Shown here piece by piece: positions 8,458 to 17,098 of a stretch of DNA of 64,000 bases. The notes beneath the pieces were generated by a model. The model made no database searches. It was not told the origin of the DNA and saw nothing but the letters and a program-made list of their open reading frames with translations. Source of the DNA: Actinophytocola algeriensis. GTDB lineage: Bacteria; Actinomycetota; Actinomycetes; Mycobacteriales; Pseudonocardiaceae. The stretch spans positions 372,001 through 436,000 of the forward strand of contig NZ_JACHJQ010000001.1 of assembly GCF_014203735.1 (NCBI RefSeq). The letters run 5' to 3'. Every line of letters begins with the position of its first letter. Position 1 is the first letter of the stretch. The position numbers and the translations under genes are program-made.

Positions 8458-9642
8458 TCAGGTGCGTCCCCGCAGCGCGACTCCGGTCGCGACCGTCGCC
8501 AGCAGGCCGAGGCCACCCGCCACGACCAGTGTCACCGGCGCGGACGTCAGGTCCAGCAGCACGCTCCCGCCCACATAGGACAGTGCGGCGGCGACCCCGA
8601 TCGCGCCGTACAGGTTCCCGAACACCCGCCCCAGCATCGGCGCGGGCACCAGCCGCGGCACCAGCGTGTTGGTCGCGACGTCCATCGCCGCGATGCCGAG
8701 CCCGCGCACGGCCTGCACGGTGAACGCGGCCGCCACCGCCCACGCCAGCCCGGTCAGCAGGTTCCCCGCGCTGCTCACCGCGAACCCGGCGACCAGCAGC
8801 ACCACCATCGGTACCCGCTTCCCGGCCGCGCCCAGCACCGCGTATCCCGCCAGCAACCCGATGCCCACCGCCGCCAGCAGCAGTGCCACCGCCGAGTCAC
8901 CCGCGCCGAACGTGTCGTGCGCGAGGAACACCAGCGCCACGTCGTCGACCCCGTTGCACGCCACCACCGCGCAGAACCCCAGCGCGATCGCCCGCAGCGC
9001 CTTGTCCGACCACATGAACCGCACACCCTCGCGTGCCGACCCCAGCAACCCGCCCTCCGCGGGTGCCGGCCGCAGCGACGGCACCGCGAGCAGCAGCAAC
9101 GCGGACAGTCCGAACGACGCCGCGTCCACCACGAGCACCCCCGGCACGCCGATGAACCCGACCAGCCCGGCCGCCAGCAACGGCCCGAGCACCTCACCCG
9201 CGTTGGCGCCGAACCCCAGCAACGCGTTGGCAGCGGGCAGGTCCCGGTCCGCCACCAGCGCGGGCATCGCCGCCCGCGACGCGGGCAGGAACACCTGTCC
9301 CGCCACCGCCCGCAACGCCACCAGCACCAGCAACACCGGCAGTGGCGGCAGCGTCAGCGCGATCACGAGGATCAGCCCGCCCTGCACCACGTCCGCGGCC
9401 ACCATCACGCGCCGCAGGTCGAACCGGTCGCTCAGCGCACCGGTCAACGGCCCGAGCAGCGCCGGCGCGAAGTCGCCGACCAGCAACAACAACGCGACCG
9501 CCAGCGCGTCCCCCGCGCGGTCGGCGACGAGCAGCATCAACGCGACGAGGCTGAGCGCGTCGCCGGTCAGCGACACGATCCGCGCGGCGGCCAGGGCGCC
9601 GAACGCCCGGTTGGTCCGCACCAGGCGGAACGTGTCGGTCAC
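8458..9642 (-). CDS. MFS transporter (MFS_3/EntS-like)
   Basis: A 394-residue, twelve-helix major facilitator. The loop between helices 2 and 3 carries the family motif GPLTGALSDRFDLRRVM, and the central loop is short and charged. The fold resembles EntS/MFS_3 exporters, which expel small molecules or drugs. The GTG start at 9642 lies seven bases downstream of the ABC-permease stop, making it the last gene of the GntR/ABC operon. It may therefore be controlled by the same regulator. No substrate can be deduced. Confidence 0.85.
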   Translation of the reverse strand: MTDTFRLVRTNRAFGALAAARIVSLTGDALSLVALMLLVADRAGDALAVALLLLVGDFAPALLGPLTGALSDRFDLRRVMVAADVVQGGLILVIALTLPPLPVLLVLVALRAVAGQVFLPASRAAMPALVADRDLPAANALLGFGANAGEVLGPLLAAGLVGFIGVPGVLVVDAASFGLSALLLLAVPSLRPAPAEGGLLGSAREGVRFMWSDKALRAIALGFCAVVACNGVDDVALVFLAHDTFGAGDSAVALLLAAVGIGLLAGYAVLGAAGKRVPMVVLLVAGFAVSSAGNLLTGLAWAVAAAFTVQAVRGLGIAAMDVATNTLVPRLVPAPMLGRVFGNLYGAIGVAAALSYVGGSVLLDLTSAPVTLVVAGGLGLLATVATGVALRGRT

Positions 9643-9648
9643 AAACGG

Positions 9649-10362
9649 TCAAGCTACCTTCGCACGCACCGGGATGTCGCGCACGATTCCCCAGGTCGCC
9701 GCGCAGCCCACCACGGCCCCGCCCAGGCACACGGCGACGGCGGTCAGCAGCGGGAACCGCAGCGGCTCGGTCAGCGTGTCGAACAGCGGCACCCCGTTCA
9801 GCCCCACCAGCACCTCGCTCGGCGCGACGATCAGCAGTCCGAGCGGGATGGTCGCGAACCCGAGCAGGATGTTCCTGGTGAACCCGGCGGCGATCATCGC
9901 CCCGGCGATCGACCACAGCAGGAACATCAGCGTGAACACCCCGAGCAGGCCGAGGACGTTGCCGGTGTCGCCGAACAACGTGGCGAACGGGGTCCGGTGG
10001 TGCCACCCGGCCATCGCGAACGCGCCGCGCTCGATCTGGTAGGCGATGGTGATCATCGCGGCGAGGGCGACGGCCAGTCCGGCGAGGTAGGGCCACAGCT
10101 GGCGCAGGAAGTCGCGGCGGGTGCGGCCGTGGGCGAGGTTCAACCGCAGGTACGTGGTGGCCGCGTCGACGCCGAGGCCGAGCACGACCCACCGCGGCAC
10201 CTGCGTGGCGACGTAGTGCCAGATGCTCTGGTCGACCGTGCCCCAGAGCGCGACGCCGGCGAGGATCGCCGCCGACACCAGCATCGCGGGCAGCCACAGG
10301 ATGAACAGGAAGGACACGTGCGAGGTGAGCAGCACGCGCAGCAGCGGCCAGCGCGCGGTCAT
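9649..10362 (-). CDS. ABC transporter membrane subunit, unusual type
   Basis: 237 residues with six predicted hydrophobic helices and few charges. It is the second cistron after an ABC ATPase (ATGA overlap) under a YtrA-type GntR regulator, the normal place for the permease of such exporters. It does not show a recognisable ABC-2 signature, so the role rests mainly on context. A positively charged loop (LNLAHGRTRRDFLRQLWPY) resembles the ATPase-contacting loop of ABC-2 permeases. Confidence 0.7.
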   Translation of the reverse strand: MTARWPLLRVLLTSHVSFLFILWLPAMLVSAAILAGVALWGTVDQSIWHYVATQVPRWVVLGLGVDAATTYLRLNLAHGRTRRDFLRQLWPYLAGLAVALAAMITIAYQIERGAFAMAGWHHRTPFATLFGDTGNVLGLLGVFTLMFLLWSIAGAMIAAGFTRNILLGFATIPLGLLIVAPSEVLVGLNGVPLFDTLTEPLRFPLLTAVAVCLGGAVVGCAATWGIVRDIPVRAKVA

Positions 10363-11234
10363 CGGGCACCCCCGGAAGTCAGGTGTACGAACAGGTCCTG
10401 CAGCGCGATGGGGTCGAGGTCGAGGCCGGCCTCCCTGGCCCGCGCCCTGCGCTTCTCGTCGAGCGGGCCGTACACCATCGCGGACTTGGTGCGCCCCAGC
10501 ATCCGCTCACCGAGCACCTCGAGGCCGAGCGTGAACGAGTCGACCAGCGCCGCGTCCCCGGTGACCGCGGCACCCGCGGCCCGCATCGTGTCCGCGTCCT
10601 CGTGCAGCATGAGCTTGCCGCGGTCGAGGATCAGCACGTCCTCGAACAGCGTGGCGACCTCCTCGATCAGGTGCGTCGAGATGATCACGAGGCGCGGGTG
10701 TGCCAGGACGTCGGCCAGGAGCGCGTCGTAGAAGGCGTAGCGGGACGGCGCGTCCAGCCCGAGGTAGGACTCGTCGAAGATCGTCACCGGCGCGCGGGAG
10801 GCGAGGCCGATCGTGACGCCGAGCGCGCACCGCTTGCCGTGCGAGAGCGACTTGGCCTGCTTCTCCGGTGCCACCTCGAACTTCTCGAGCAGCTCCCCGG
10901 CGTACCGCGCGTCCCAGCCCGGCCGCAGCCGCGCGGCGTAGTCGAGCAGCTCGCGGACGCTCACCGAGGCGGCGGTCGCGTCGCCGACACCGCGCACGAG
11001 GCACACCTTCCCGGTCGCGACCGGGTTCTCCCACACCGGTTCGCCGTCGACGAGCACCGTGCCGCCGGTCTGCCGCTCGAAGCCGGCCACGATCGACAGC
11101 AGCGTGGTCTTGCCCGCGCCGTTGCGACCGAGCAGACCGCAGATCTTGTTGCCGGACAAGGAGAAGCTCACGTCGGTGAGCGCGTCGACGGTGTCGAACC
11201 GCTTGCCGAGACCGGTCACCTCGATGTCGGTCAT
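10359..11234 (-). CDS. ABC transporter ATP-binding protein
   Basis: A 291-residue ATPase subunit: Walker A in GRNGAGKTT near residue 40, Walker B with catalytic Glu in VTIFDESYLGLD, and the H-loop His in IISTHLIEEV. The signature motif reads LSHGKR instead of LSGGQ. This is a variant seen in the CcmA/YtrB-like group, so it is probably functional but diverged. A ~75-residue C-terminal extension follows the core. The gene overlaps the GntR stop by four bases and its own stop overlaps the permease start, giving tight stoichiometry. YtrA-type operons often respond to cell-wall stress or antibiotics. Confidence 0.9.
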   Translation of the reverse strand: MTDIEVTGLGKRFDTVDALTDVSFSLSGNKICGLLGRNGAGKTTLLSIVAGFERQTGGTVLVDGEPVWENPVATGKVCLVRGVGDATAASVSVRELLDYAARLRPGWDARYAGELLEKFEVAPEKQAKSLSHGKRCALGVTIGLASRAPVTIFDESYLGLDAPSRYAFYDALLADVLAHPRLVIISTHLIEEVATLFEDVLILDRGKLMLHEDADTMRAAGAAVTGDAALVDSFTLGLEVLGERMLGRTKSAMVYGPLDEKRRARAREAGLDLDPIALQDLFVHLTSGGAR

Positions 11235-11608
11235 CGCCCGTCCTCCCGTGCCAGCTCGTTGATGCGCTCGACCAGCTCGGACAGGTCGATGCCGATCGCC
11301 CTGGCCTCGTTGACCATCGGGTCGACCACGTCGGTGAAGAAGCTCTTGCGCCGCCGCGCACGCAGCGTCTGCCGTGCCTGCGGGCTCACGAACATCCCGA
11401 TGCCCCTTCGTTTGTAGAGGATCCCGTCGTCCACCAGCTGCTGGAACGCCTTGTTGACGGTCGCGGGGTTGATCCGGTGGTGCGCGGCGTACTTGTTGGT
11501 CGACGGCACCTGCTCGTCCCCGGCGAGCGTGCCGCTCAGCACCTCGGCCTCGATCCGGTCGGCGATCTGCCGGTAGATCGGGCTCCGGTCGTCGAAGTTC
11601 ACGGTCAC
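11231..11608 (-). CDS. GntR-family transcriptional regulator (YtrA subfamily)
   Basis: About 125 residues: a winged-helix GntR domain (SPIYRQIADRIEAEVLSG, then ATVNKAFQQLVDDGILYKRRGIGMFV) and the short helical C-terminus typical of YtrA-type regulators, which repress their own ABC operon. Start choice: a TTG at 11635 is in frame. However, a TTGACT-17-TTCATT promoter lies at 11638-11666, and transcription should start near 11630, downstream of that TTG. GTG 11608 (or 11602) is therefore preferred, with GGACCGGG as a possible ribosome-binding site. It leads an operon with the ABC ATPase, permease and MFS genes. Confidence 0.88.
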   Translation of the reverse strand: MTVNFDDRSPIYRQIADRIEAEVLSGTLAGDEQVPSTNKYAAHHRINPATVNKAFQQLVDDGILYKRRGIGMFVSPQARQTLRARRRKSFFTDVVDPMVNEARAIGIDLSELVERINELAREDGR

Positions 11609-11623
11609 CGCCCGGTCCGTCGG

Positions 11624-11635
11624 TTTGTTACTCAA
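11624..11635 (-). promoter_or_regulatory. Possible GntR autoregulatory operator
   Basis: On the minus strand the sequence TTAGTTGAGTAA is an imperfect palindrome (TTAnTnnAnTAA) lying just downstream of the -10 element of the GntR operon promoter, around the predicted transcription start. A repressor bound here would block its own operon, as YtrA-type proteins do. Assignment rests on symmetry and position only; coordinates are accurate to a few bases. Confidence 0.35.
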
Positions 11636-11637
11636 CT

Positions 11638-11666
11638 AATGAACCACGCAACCTGGCCGAAGTCAA
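11638..11666 (-). promoter_or_regulatory. Promoter of the GntR/ABC operon
   Basis: A minus-strand TTGACT -35 (11661-11666) is followed after exactly 17 bases by a TTCATT -10 (11638-11643). Transcription would begin near 11630, giving a short leader before GTG 11608. Confidence 0.5.
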
Positions 11667-11754
11667 GAGTCTGGGATGGAGCTAGCGGGAAAGCGCTTTC
11701 TCAGGTACTTTCCGAAGCGATACGAGGCGAACGTGACCACGAGGAAGTGCACGG

Positions 11755-12627
11755 ATGAACCACGGGATCAACAGACGGAGACTGCTCGCGTTACTCGGTG
11801 CGGGCGTGGCGGGAGCGTCGATGGCGGGCACTGCCGGCACTGCCGGTGCCGACCCCCTCGCGGCGGGCGGGCGCCGCAGGCGCATCCCCCGCGGCGGGAT
11901 CGGGATGCACCTCTACACGGTCCGCGACATACTCGCGGCCGACCCGCTCGGCACGCTGAAGGCGCTGGCGGGGATCGGTTACCGGTGCGTCGGGGTGAGC
12001 GCGTTCCCGCGCCCCGCGGCGGAGATCAGGGACATGTGCGCGGAGGCCGGCCTCAACCCGGTGATCCTGCACGTCGGGCACGGTGACATCACCGGTAACT
12101 GGGCCGCGAAGCTCGCCGACGCGAAGACGATCGGCGTGAAGTGGGTTGTCCTGTCGTCGTTCCCCGGGAGCATGTACACCGTCGACGGCATCCGCCTCGG
12201 CGCCCGGCAGCTCAACGAGGCAGGTCAGGCCGCCCGCGAGATGGGGTTCGGCCCGCTACTGCACCACAACCACGACTCCGAGTTCCGCGTGGTCGACGGC
12301 ACCCGCCTTTCCGACATCCTGTTCGGCGAGACCGACCCGCGCTACGTCGGGTTCGAGCTCGACCTCGGCTGGGCCGACCGGGCGGGCATGGACGGCAGGC
12401 AGCTGTTCCTCGACCACCCGCGCCGGTTCCCCGTGCTGCACGTCAAGGACCACAACGGCCAGGGCGGGTGGGCCGATGTGGGCCACGGCGTCATCGACTG
12501 GTCCGAGACCTTCGAGACCGCGCACGTCGGCGGCGTGAAGTACTGGCTGGTCGAACGCGACGACCTGCCCGCACCGCTCGACACGGCCAGGAACAGCTAC
12601 GAAACTCTTGCCAGGCTTAGGTTCTAG
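11755..12627 (+). CDS. Tat-exported sugar phosphate isomerase/epimerase-like TIM-barrel protein
   Basis: 290 residues. The twin-arginine signal (NRRRLLALLGAGVAGASMAG) predicts export of a folded, cofactor-bearing protein. The mature part is a xylose-isomerase-like TIM barrel (AP-endonuclease 2 superfamily) with candidate metal ligands in LLHHNHDSEF, FELDLGWADRAG and LHVKDHNG. Start ATG 11755 has GAGGAA eight bases upstream. The next gene, also Tat-exported, follows after 32 bases, so they may be co-transcribed. Related secreted proteins are annotated as sugar phosphate isomerases, but the extracellular substrate is unknown. Confidence 0.85.
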   Translation: MNHGINRRRLLALLGAGVAGASMAGTAGTAGADPLAAGGRRRRIPRGGIGMHLYTVRDILAADPLGTLKALAGIGYRCVGVSAFPRPAAEIRDMCAEAGLNPVILHVGHGDITGNWAAKLADAKTIGVKWVVLSSFPGSMYTVDGIRLGARQLNEAGQAAREMGFGPLLHHNHDSEFRVVDGTRLSDILFGETDPRYVGFELDLGWADRAGMDGRQLFLDHPRRFPVLHVKDHNGQGGWADVGHGVIDWSETFETAHVGGVKYWLVERDDLPAPLDTARNSYETLARLRF

Positions 12628-12659
12628 CGATCACACCGTTCTCGGTGTAGGCAAGAGGC

Positions 12660-14069
12660 ATGACTGAGAACACTCGGCGGACGTTTCTCACGGCGACGGT
12701 CGCGGCGGCAGGCGGCGCGGCACTCACGGGTGTACCGGCGGTGGCCGGCGCGTCGGGGGCGGGTGGCGATGACGGCCGCCCGCCTCTTCCCCAGCCGCCG
12801 GACAAGGAGCTGCGCGCGATCCTGCGCGAGGTGGACCCGGACCGCATCGAGGCGATCGTGCGGAAGCTGGTGTCGTTCGGCACCAGGCACACATTGTCCA
12901 CACAGGACGACCCGGCGCGGGGCATCGGTGCCGCCCGGGACTGGATCTTCGCCGAACTGCGGCGCTACGCGGCGGCGTCGAACGGCAGGATGACGGTCGA
13001 GCTGCAGTCCTACATCCAGGAACCGGCGCCCCGGATCCCGGTCCCTACCCGCATCACCAACGTCGTGGCCACACTGCGCGGCTCGGTCACCCCGGAACGC
13101 GTGTACGTGGTGTCCGGCCACTACGACTCGCGCGTCACGGACGTCATGAACGCGACCGCCGACTCCCCAGGCGCCGACGACGACGCGTCCGGTGTCGCCG
13201 TGTCCATGGAACTGGCCAGGATCATGGCGAAGCGGGCACCCGAGTCCACGATCGTCTTCGCCGCCGTGGCAGGCGAGGAGCAGGGCCTGTACGGCGCGCG
13301 GTACATGGCCGCCCAGTACAGGGCGGCGGGCACCGACGTGCAGGCGATGTTCACCAACGACATCGTGGGCAGCAGCCGAGCCGACGACGGCACCCGCGAC
13401 CCGCGCACCGTCCGGCTCTTCGCGGAAGGCGTCCCGACCGCGGAAACCCCCGCCGAGGCCGCGACCCGCCGCTCGGTCGGCGGCGAGAACGACTCACCGC
13501 CGAGGCAGCTGGCCCGGTTCGTGCGGTCGGTCGCGGACAACCGCGAGACCGGCATGGACGTCCACGTGATCTACCGCAGGGACCGCTACCTGCGCGGCGG
13601 CGACCACATCGGCTTCCTCGAGCAGGGCTACCCGGCCGCGAGGTTCACCGAACCCAACGAGGACTTCGCCCACCAGCACCAGGACGTCCGCGTGGTGGAC
13701 GGCAAGCAGTTCGGCGACCTCCCGGAGTTCTGCGACTTCGACTACATCGCCCGCGTCGCCCGCGTCAACGGCGCGGCACTGTGGTCCCTGGCGACGGCCC
13801 CGGGCACCCCGAAGGACGTCCGCGTGCGGACCAGCAACCTCACCAACGACACCGAGCTGTACTGGCAACGCGGCACCGAACCCGACCTGGCGGGCTACGA
13901 GATCGTGTGGCGCGAGATGACCGAACCGGACTGGACCCACGTCATCCGCGTCGGCGACGTCACCACGGCGACCGTCGACATGTCGAAGGACAACTTCTTC
14001 TTCGGCGTGCGGGCCGTGGGCCGGGCCGGTCACCGCAGCCCGGTCGCCTACCCGGCACCGGGCGGCTGA
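12660..14069 (+). CDS. Tat-exported M28-family zinc aminopeptidase with C-terminal FN3-like domain
   Basis: 469 residues. The signal peptide contains [17 protein letters not shown], a Tat-type motif. The M28 peptidase core shows the zinc ligands in order: His in SGHYDSR, Asp in PGADDDASG, the Glu pair in [10 protein letters not shown], Asp in TNDIVG, and a final His in [10 protein letters not shown]. These bind two zinc ions for removal of N-terminal residues. The last ~90 residues (PGTPKDVRV to GHRSPVAYP) form a fibronectin type III-like domain. It probably scavenges peptides outside the cell. The stop is followed by a ~120-base gap before the VMAP locus. Confidence 0.9.
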   Translation: MTENTRRTFLTATVAAAGGAALTGVPAVAGASGAGGDDGRPPLPQPPDKELRAILREVDPDRIEAIVRKLVSFGTRHTLSTQDDPARGIGAARDWIFAELRRYAAASNGRMTVELQSYIQEPAPRIPVPTRITNVVATLRGSVTPERVYVVSGHYDSRVTDVMNATADSPGADDDASGVAVSMELARIMAKRAPESTIVFAAVAGEEQGLYGARYMAAQYRAAGTDVQAMFTNDIVGSSRADDGTRDPRTVRLFAEGVPTAETPAEAATRRSVGGENDSPPRQLARFVRSVADNRETGMDVHVIYRRDRYLRGGDHIGFLEQGYPAARFTEPNEDFAHQHQDVRVVDGKQFGDLPEFCDFDYIARVARVNGAALWSLATAPGTPKDVRVRTSNLTNDTELYWQRGTEPDLAGYEIVWREMTEPDWTHVIRVGDVTTATVDMSKDNFFFGVRAVGRAGHRSPVAYPAPGG

Positions 14070-14190
14070 CGTGACCTGACAGATCTTGGTCAAAACCGGG
14101 ACTGCGCGCCTCTGACATCGTGGTCGAAACCGATAATCGACGACGTCGAAGGCCTGCCGACCTCCGACGGTGTCCCGTGGAGGTTTCCGC

Positions 14191-15921
14191 ATGCCGGAGT
14201 CGCTCATGGTGTTGGTCGATGTCGCCGGTTTCACCCGCTCGGACAGAACGTTGACCCATCAGGTGACGGTTCGCGAGGGCCTCTACAAGGTGCTGACGGC
14301 AGCGTTCGACAAGGCGCGGCTCGACTGGTCGTCGTGCTACCACGAAGATCGCGGCGACGGCGTGATGATCCTGGTCCCCGCGGACGTGCCCGCGGTCGTG
14401 CTGGCGGACGAGTTGCTCGACCGCATAGTGGCAGCACTGCGCGAACACAACGCGGTGCACGTCCGCGAGGCCTCGATCCAGCTGCGGATCGTCCTGCACT
14501 CGGGCCAGGTCGAACGGGACGCGGCGGGGGTGGCGGGGCCCGCGCTGAACTTCGCCTTCCGCCTGCTGGCGGCCCCGGTCGCGAAACGGGTGCTGCACGA
14601 GTCGACGGGCATCGTCGCGGTGGTCGCCAGCGAGATGTTCTACGAGGGGGTGATCTCCCAGCGGCCCGCCGCCGCACCCGAGTCGTACGAGCCGATCCGT
14701 GCCGAGTTCGACGGCTTCTCCAGCGGTGCGTACCTGCGCCTGCTGGGCCAGATGTCCCCGCGTGCCGCTCCGGTGCCCGACCCGCCGGGTGTGCTGGGCC
14801 AGTTCGCGGGCCCGGAGATGGACCGGATCCGGGGCTGGCTGGGCGATGTCAAGGAACCGGCCTTCTCCGACATCGCACGCCGGGCCGCGCGTTCGGCGCT
14901 GCCGCTGCCCCGCTTCAGCGACGCCTGGCACGCCTTCGCCCAGTTGGCGGACCTCAACTCCGGCCCGGACGGCATCTCGCCCGCGCTCGTCTACCTGGAC
15001 GCCCTGGCCACGGAGGTGGGCGGCGAACTGGGGGAGGTGATGACCTCGTGGGTGGACCAGCAGGTCGGCCTGATGGGAATCGAAGAAGCCGTCGCGGACC
15101 GCAGGCGGGAGATGGCGCGGCCGGTCGTCGCCGAGCAGCGACTGCACCTGGTGATCTCCCTGGAACATGACGGAATCGAGCCGGATCGCTATGTGCTGTC
15201 GGCCTGGCGGCAGGACGATCCGGAGGCATGGACACCGGTCCGCAGCGACATCAGGGAAGTACGGCTGGCCGACATCGAACGGGTGGTCGACGACGTCGTG
15301 GTGGCCGCAGAACGGGCGTGGGCCGACCAGCGAGCCGCGGTGACGCTGGAGGCGTTCCTCCCGAGGGCACTCCTCGGACTGCCCGTCCACAGCTGGTGCA
15401 AGGAGCACGACACCGGCCAGCCACAACCGCTGTGCCTCGACTACATCATCCGCGTCCGCTCCCTGGACCGGCTGCGGGCCACGCACTGGCACCGCGCCTG
15501 GCGAGAACGCTGGCAATCGCTCCACGAGAACCCGTCACCAGCGCGAATTCATTTCGCCAGAGAAGGAGAGGAGCGGGTCGATGTCGCGCTGCGCGACCAC
15601 GACGCGGTGGCAATGGTGCTCAACGGCCCGCCGCTGGTTTCCGTGAGCTCGACAGTCGACGAATTCACGGCGGCGTTGAGAAGTGGCCTGCCGGTCCTGT
15701 TGTGGTGTCCGGGTGCTACTTCCGAAGAACTGCACGATCTGGTGACATGGCTGGCCGAACGGGGTGGCGACTTGCTCGACGTGCCACACCGAAGTAAAAC
15801 CTCCAGACGGGCGGCGCTCGGGTCATCCGTCTACCCGTTTGAGGGGAAACACGCCCGTGACATGGTGGTACTGTGGGACGACCCTGAAAGAGCAGTCGAA
15901 ATCGGCCGGCCCGCCTCCTAG
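14191..15921 (+). CDS. VMAP-type conflict-system protein with N-terminal nucleotide-cyclase-like domain
   Basis: 577 residues. Residues 1-185 look like a class III nucleotidyl cyclase homology domain: a metal Asp in VDVAGFT (D10), a second in EDRGDG (D55), and an N-x-A-x-R pattern in LNFAFRL (N120, R124). These correspond to the metal and transition-state residues of active cyclases. The C-terminal ~250 residues match the VMAP-C domain: EAFLPRALLGLPVHSW, DYIIRVRSLDR, HRAWRERW, and the terminal VVLWDDPERA. VMAP proteins act with MoxR and vWA proteins in proposed NTP-dependent conflict systems, and exactly those types follow here. Start ATG 14191 has GGAGGT six bases upstream. Product identity and trigger are unknown. 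Confidence 0.8.
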   Translation: MPESLMVLVDVAGFTRSDRTLTHQVTVREGLYKVLTAAFDKARLDWSSCYHEDRGDGVMILVPADVPAVVLADELLDRIVAALREHNAVHVREASIQLRIVLHSGQVERDAAGVAGPALNFAFRLLAAPVAKRVLHESTGIVAVVASEMFYEGVISQRPAAAPESYEPIRAEFDGFSSGAYLRLLGQMSPRAAPVPDPPGVLGQFAGPEMDRIRGWLGDVKEPAFSDIARRAARSALPLPRFSDAWHAFAQLADLNSGPDGISPALVYLDALATEVGGELGEVMTSWVDQQVGLMGIEEAVADRRREMARPVVAEQRLHLVISLEHDGIEPDRYVLSAWRQDDPEAWTPVRSDIREVRLADIERVVDDVVVAAERAWADQRAAVTLEAFLPRALLGLPVHSWCKEHDTGQPQPLCLDYIIRVRSLDRLRATHWHRAWRERWQSLHENPSPARIHFAREGEERVDVALRDHDAVAMVLNGPPLVSVSSTVDEFTAALRSGLPVLLWCPGATSEELHDLVTWLAERGGDLLDVPHRSKTSRRAALGSSVYPFEGKHARDMVVLWDDPERAVEIGRPAS

Positions 15922-15933
15922 GGGATGTCGCGG

Positions 15934-17031
15934 ATGAGCGCGCACGACCACGGTGTGGACCAGACGCCCCAGTCGGCGGCGTCCGATTGGTGGATATACC
16001 GCGGCACCGGCCGACCACTGCACGACGTGCGACTGGCCGACCAGCTCCCGCCCCCGCCACCGTGGCGCCGCTTCCGGGGCGAGCCGCCTCCCGGCCCGGA
16101 AACCCTACCGGTGGATGACTACGAAGCGGAACGCAGGTTGGGTGCGGAATTCCACCTGACGGCAGAAGACGTAGATCCTCGCGAAATAGACATGGTCAAC
16201 GCTTCGTTGTTCCTGCGTCGGCCCTTGCTCGTCACCGGGAAACCGGGATCGGGGAAATCAGCGCTGGCATACCGGGTTTCTCGGGAACTGCGCTTGGGCA
16301 GAGTGCTGCGGTGGTCCGTGACTAGCAGAACCACACTGCAATCCGGCCAGTACGAATATGACGCCATAGGCCGAGCCCAAGCCGCCGCGACCAGTTACGC
16401 AGCAGCTCGCAGGGCGGAAACAAACGGATCAACAGACGTCGAAGAGCCCGCCATCGGTGACTTCATCCGCCTGGGCCCGCTGGGTACGGCGTTCCTGCCC
16501 ACCCGGACTCCGCGCGTGCTGTTGATCGACGAGCTGGACAAATCGGACGCGGATCTACCCAACGATCTGCTCTCCATCTTCGAGGACGCGGAATTCGGCA
16601 TCCCCGAGCTGGAGCGCATCCGCGCCCATACGTCGACCGTACGCGTATTCACCAGCGACCGGAACGGAAGCGCCACACTGACCGACGGTCGCGTAGCGTG
16701 CGCCGCCTTCCCGGTCATCATCATCACCAGCAACGGAGAAAGAGAGTTCCCGGCGGCATTTCTACGCCGCTGCCTACGCCTGGAAATGCGCGAGCCGGAC
16801 GCGAACCAACTCGCGGCGATGGTCGCCAACCACATGTTGGACCAGGACGGCGTCCATTCCGACCGGCTGATCCGGGAATTCGTGGCCCGCAGCGCCGAAC
16901 TGGACGGCCTGCCCGCCGACAAACTGCTGGAAGCCGTGTACCTCGCCACCTCGGGCGCGTTCCGCGAGAACGGTCAGAGCTGGCCCCGCCTGCTTGACGC
17001 ACTCTGGCGCCGGCTGAGTTTGGCGCCCTGA
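15934..17031 (+). CDS. MoxR-type AAA+ ATPase of the VMAP system
   Basis: 365 residues. AAA+ core: Walker A in TGKPGSGKSALAYRV, Walker B in RVLLIDELDKSDADLPNDLL, sensor 1 in VIIITSNGEREFP, and an arginine finger in FLRRCLRLEM, with a long insert between Walker A and B. MoxR ATPases remodel or load vWA-domain partners; the next gene encodes a vWA-like protein and the previous one a VMAP. The start at 15934 is preferred because the AGGGG at 15920-15924 lies nine bases before it, whereas it abuts an alternative ATG at 15925. The gene is effectively coupled to the VMAP stop at 15921. Confidence 0.88.
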   Translation: MSAHDHGVDQTPQSAASDWWIYRGTGRPLHDVRLADQLPPPPPWRRFRGEPPPGPETLPVDDYEAERRLGAEFHLTAEDVDPREIDMVNASLFLRRPLLVTGKPGSGKSALAYRVSRELRLGRVLRWSVTSRTTLQSGQYEYDAIGRAQAAATSYAAARRAETNGSTDVEEPAIGDFIRLGPLGTAFLPTRTPRVLLIDELDKSDADLPNDLLSIFEDAEFGIPELERIRAHTSTVRVFTSDRNGSATLTDGRVACAAFPVIIITSNGEREFPAAFLRRCLRLEMREPDANQLAAMVANHMLDQDGVHSDRLIREFVARSAELDGLPADKLLEAVYLATSGAFRENGQSWPRLLDALWRRLSLAP

Positions 17032-17098
17032 GTTGTCCCGCCCGGCAGGCGTCCCAGGGCCCGGTTTCGCCGGAACGGCGAGACCGGCGAACGCCGCC

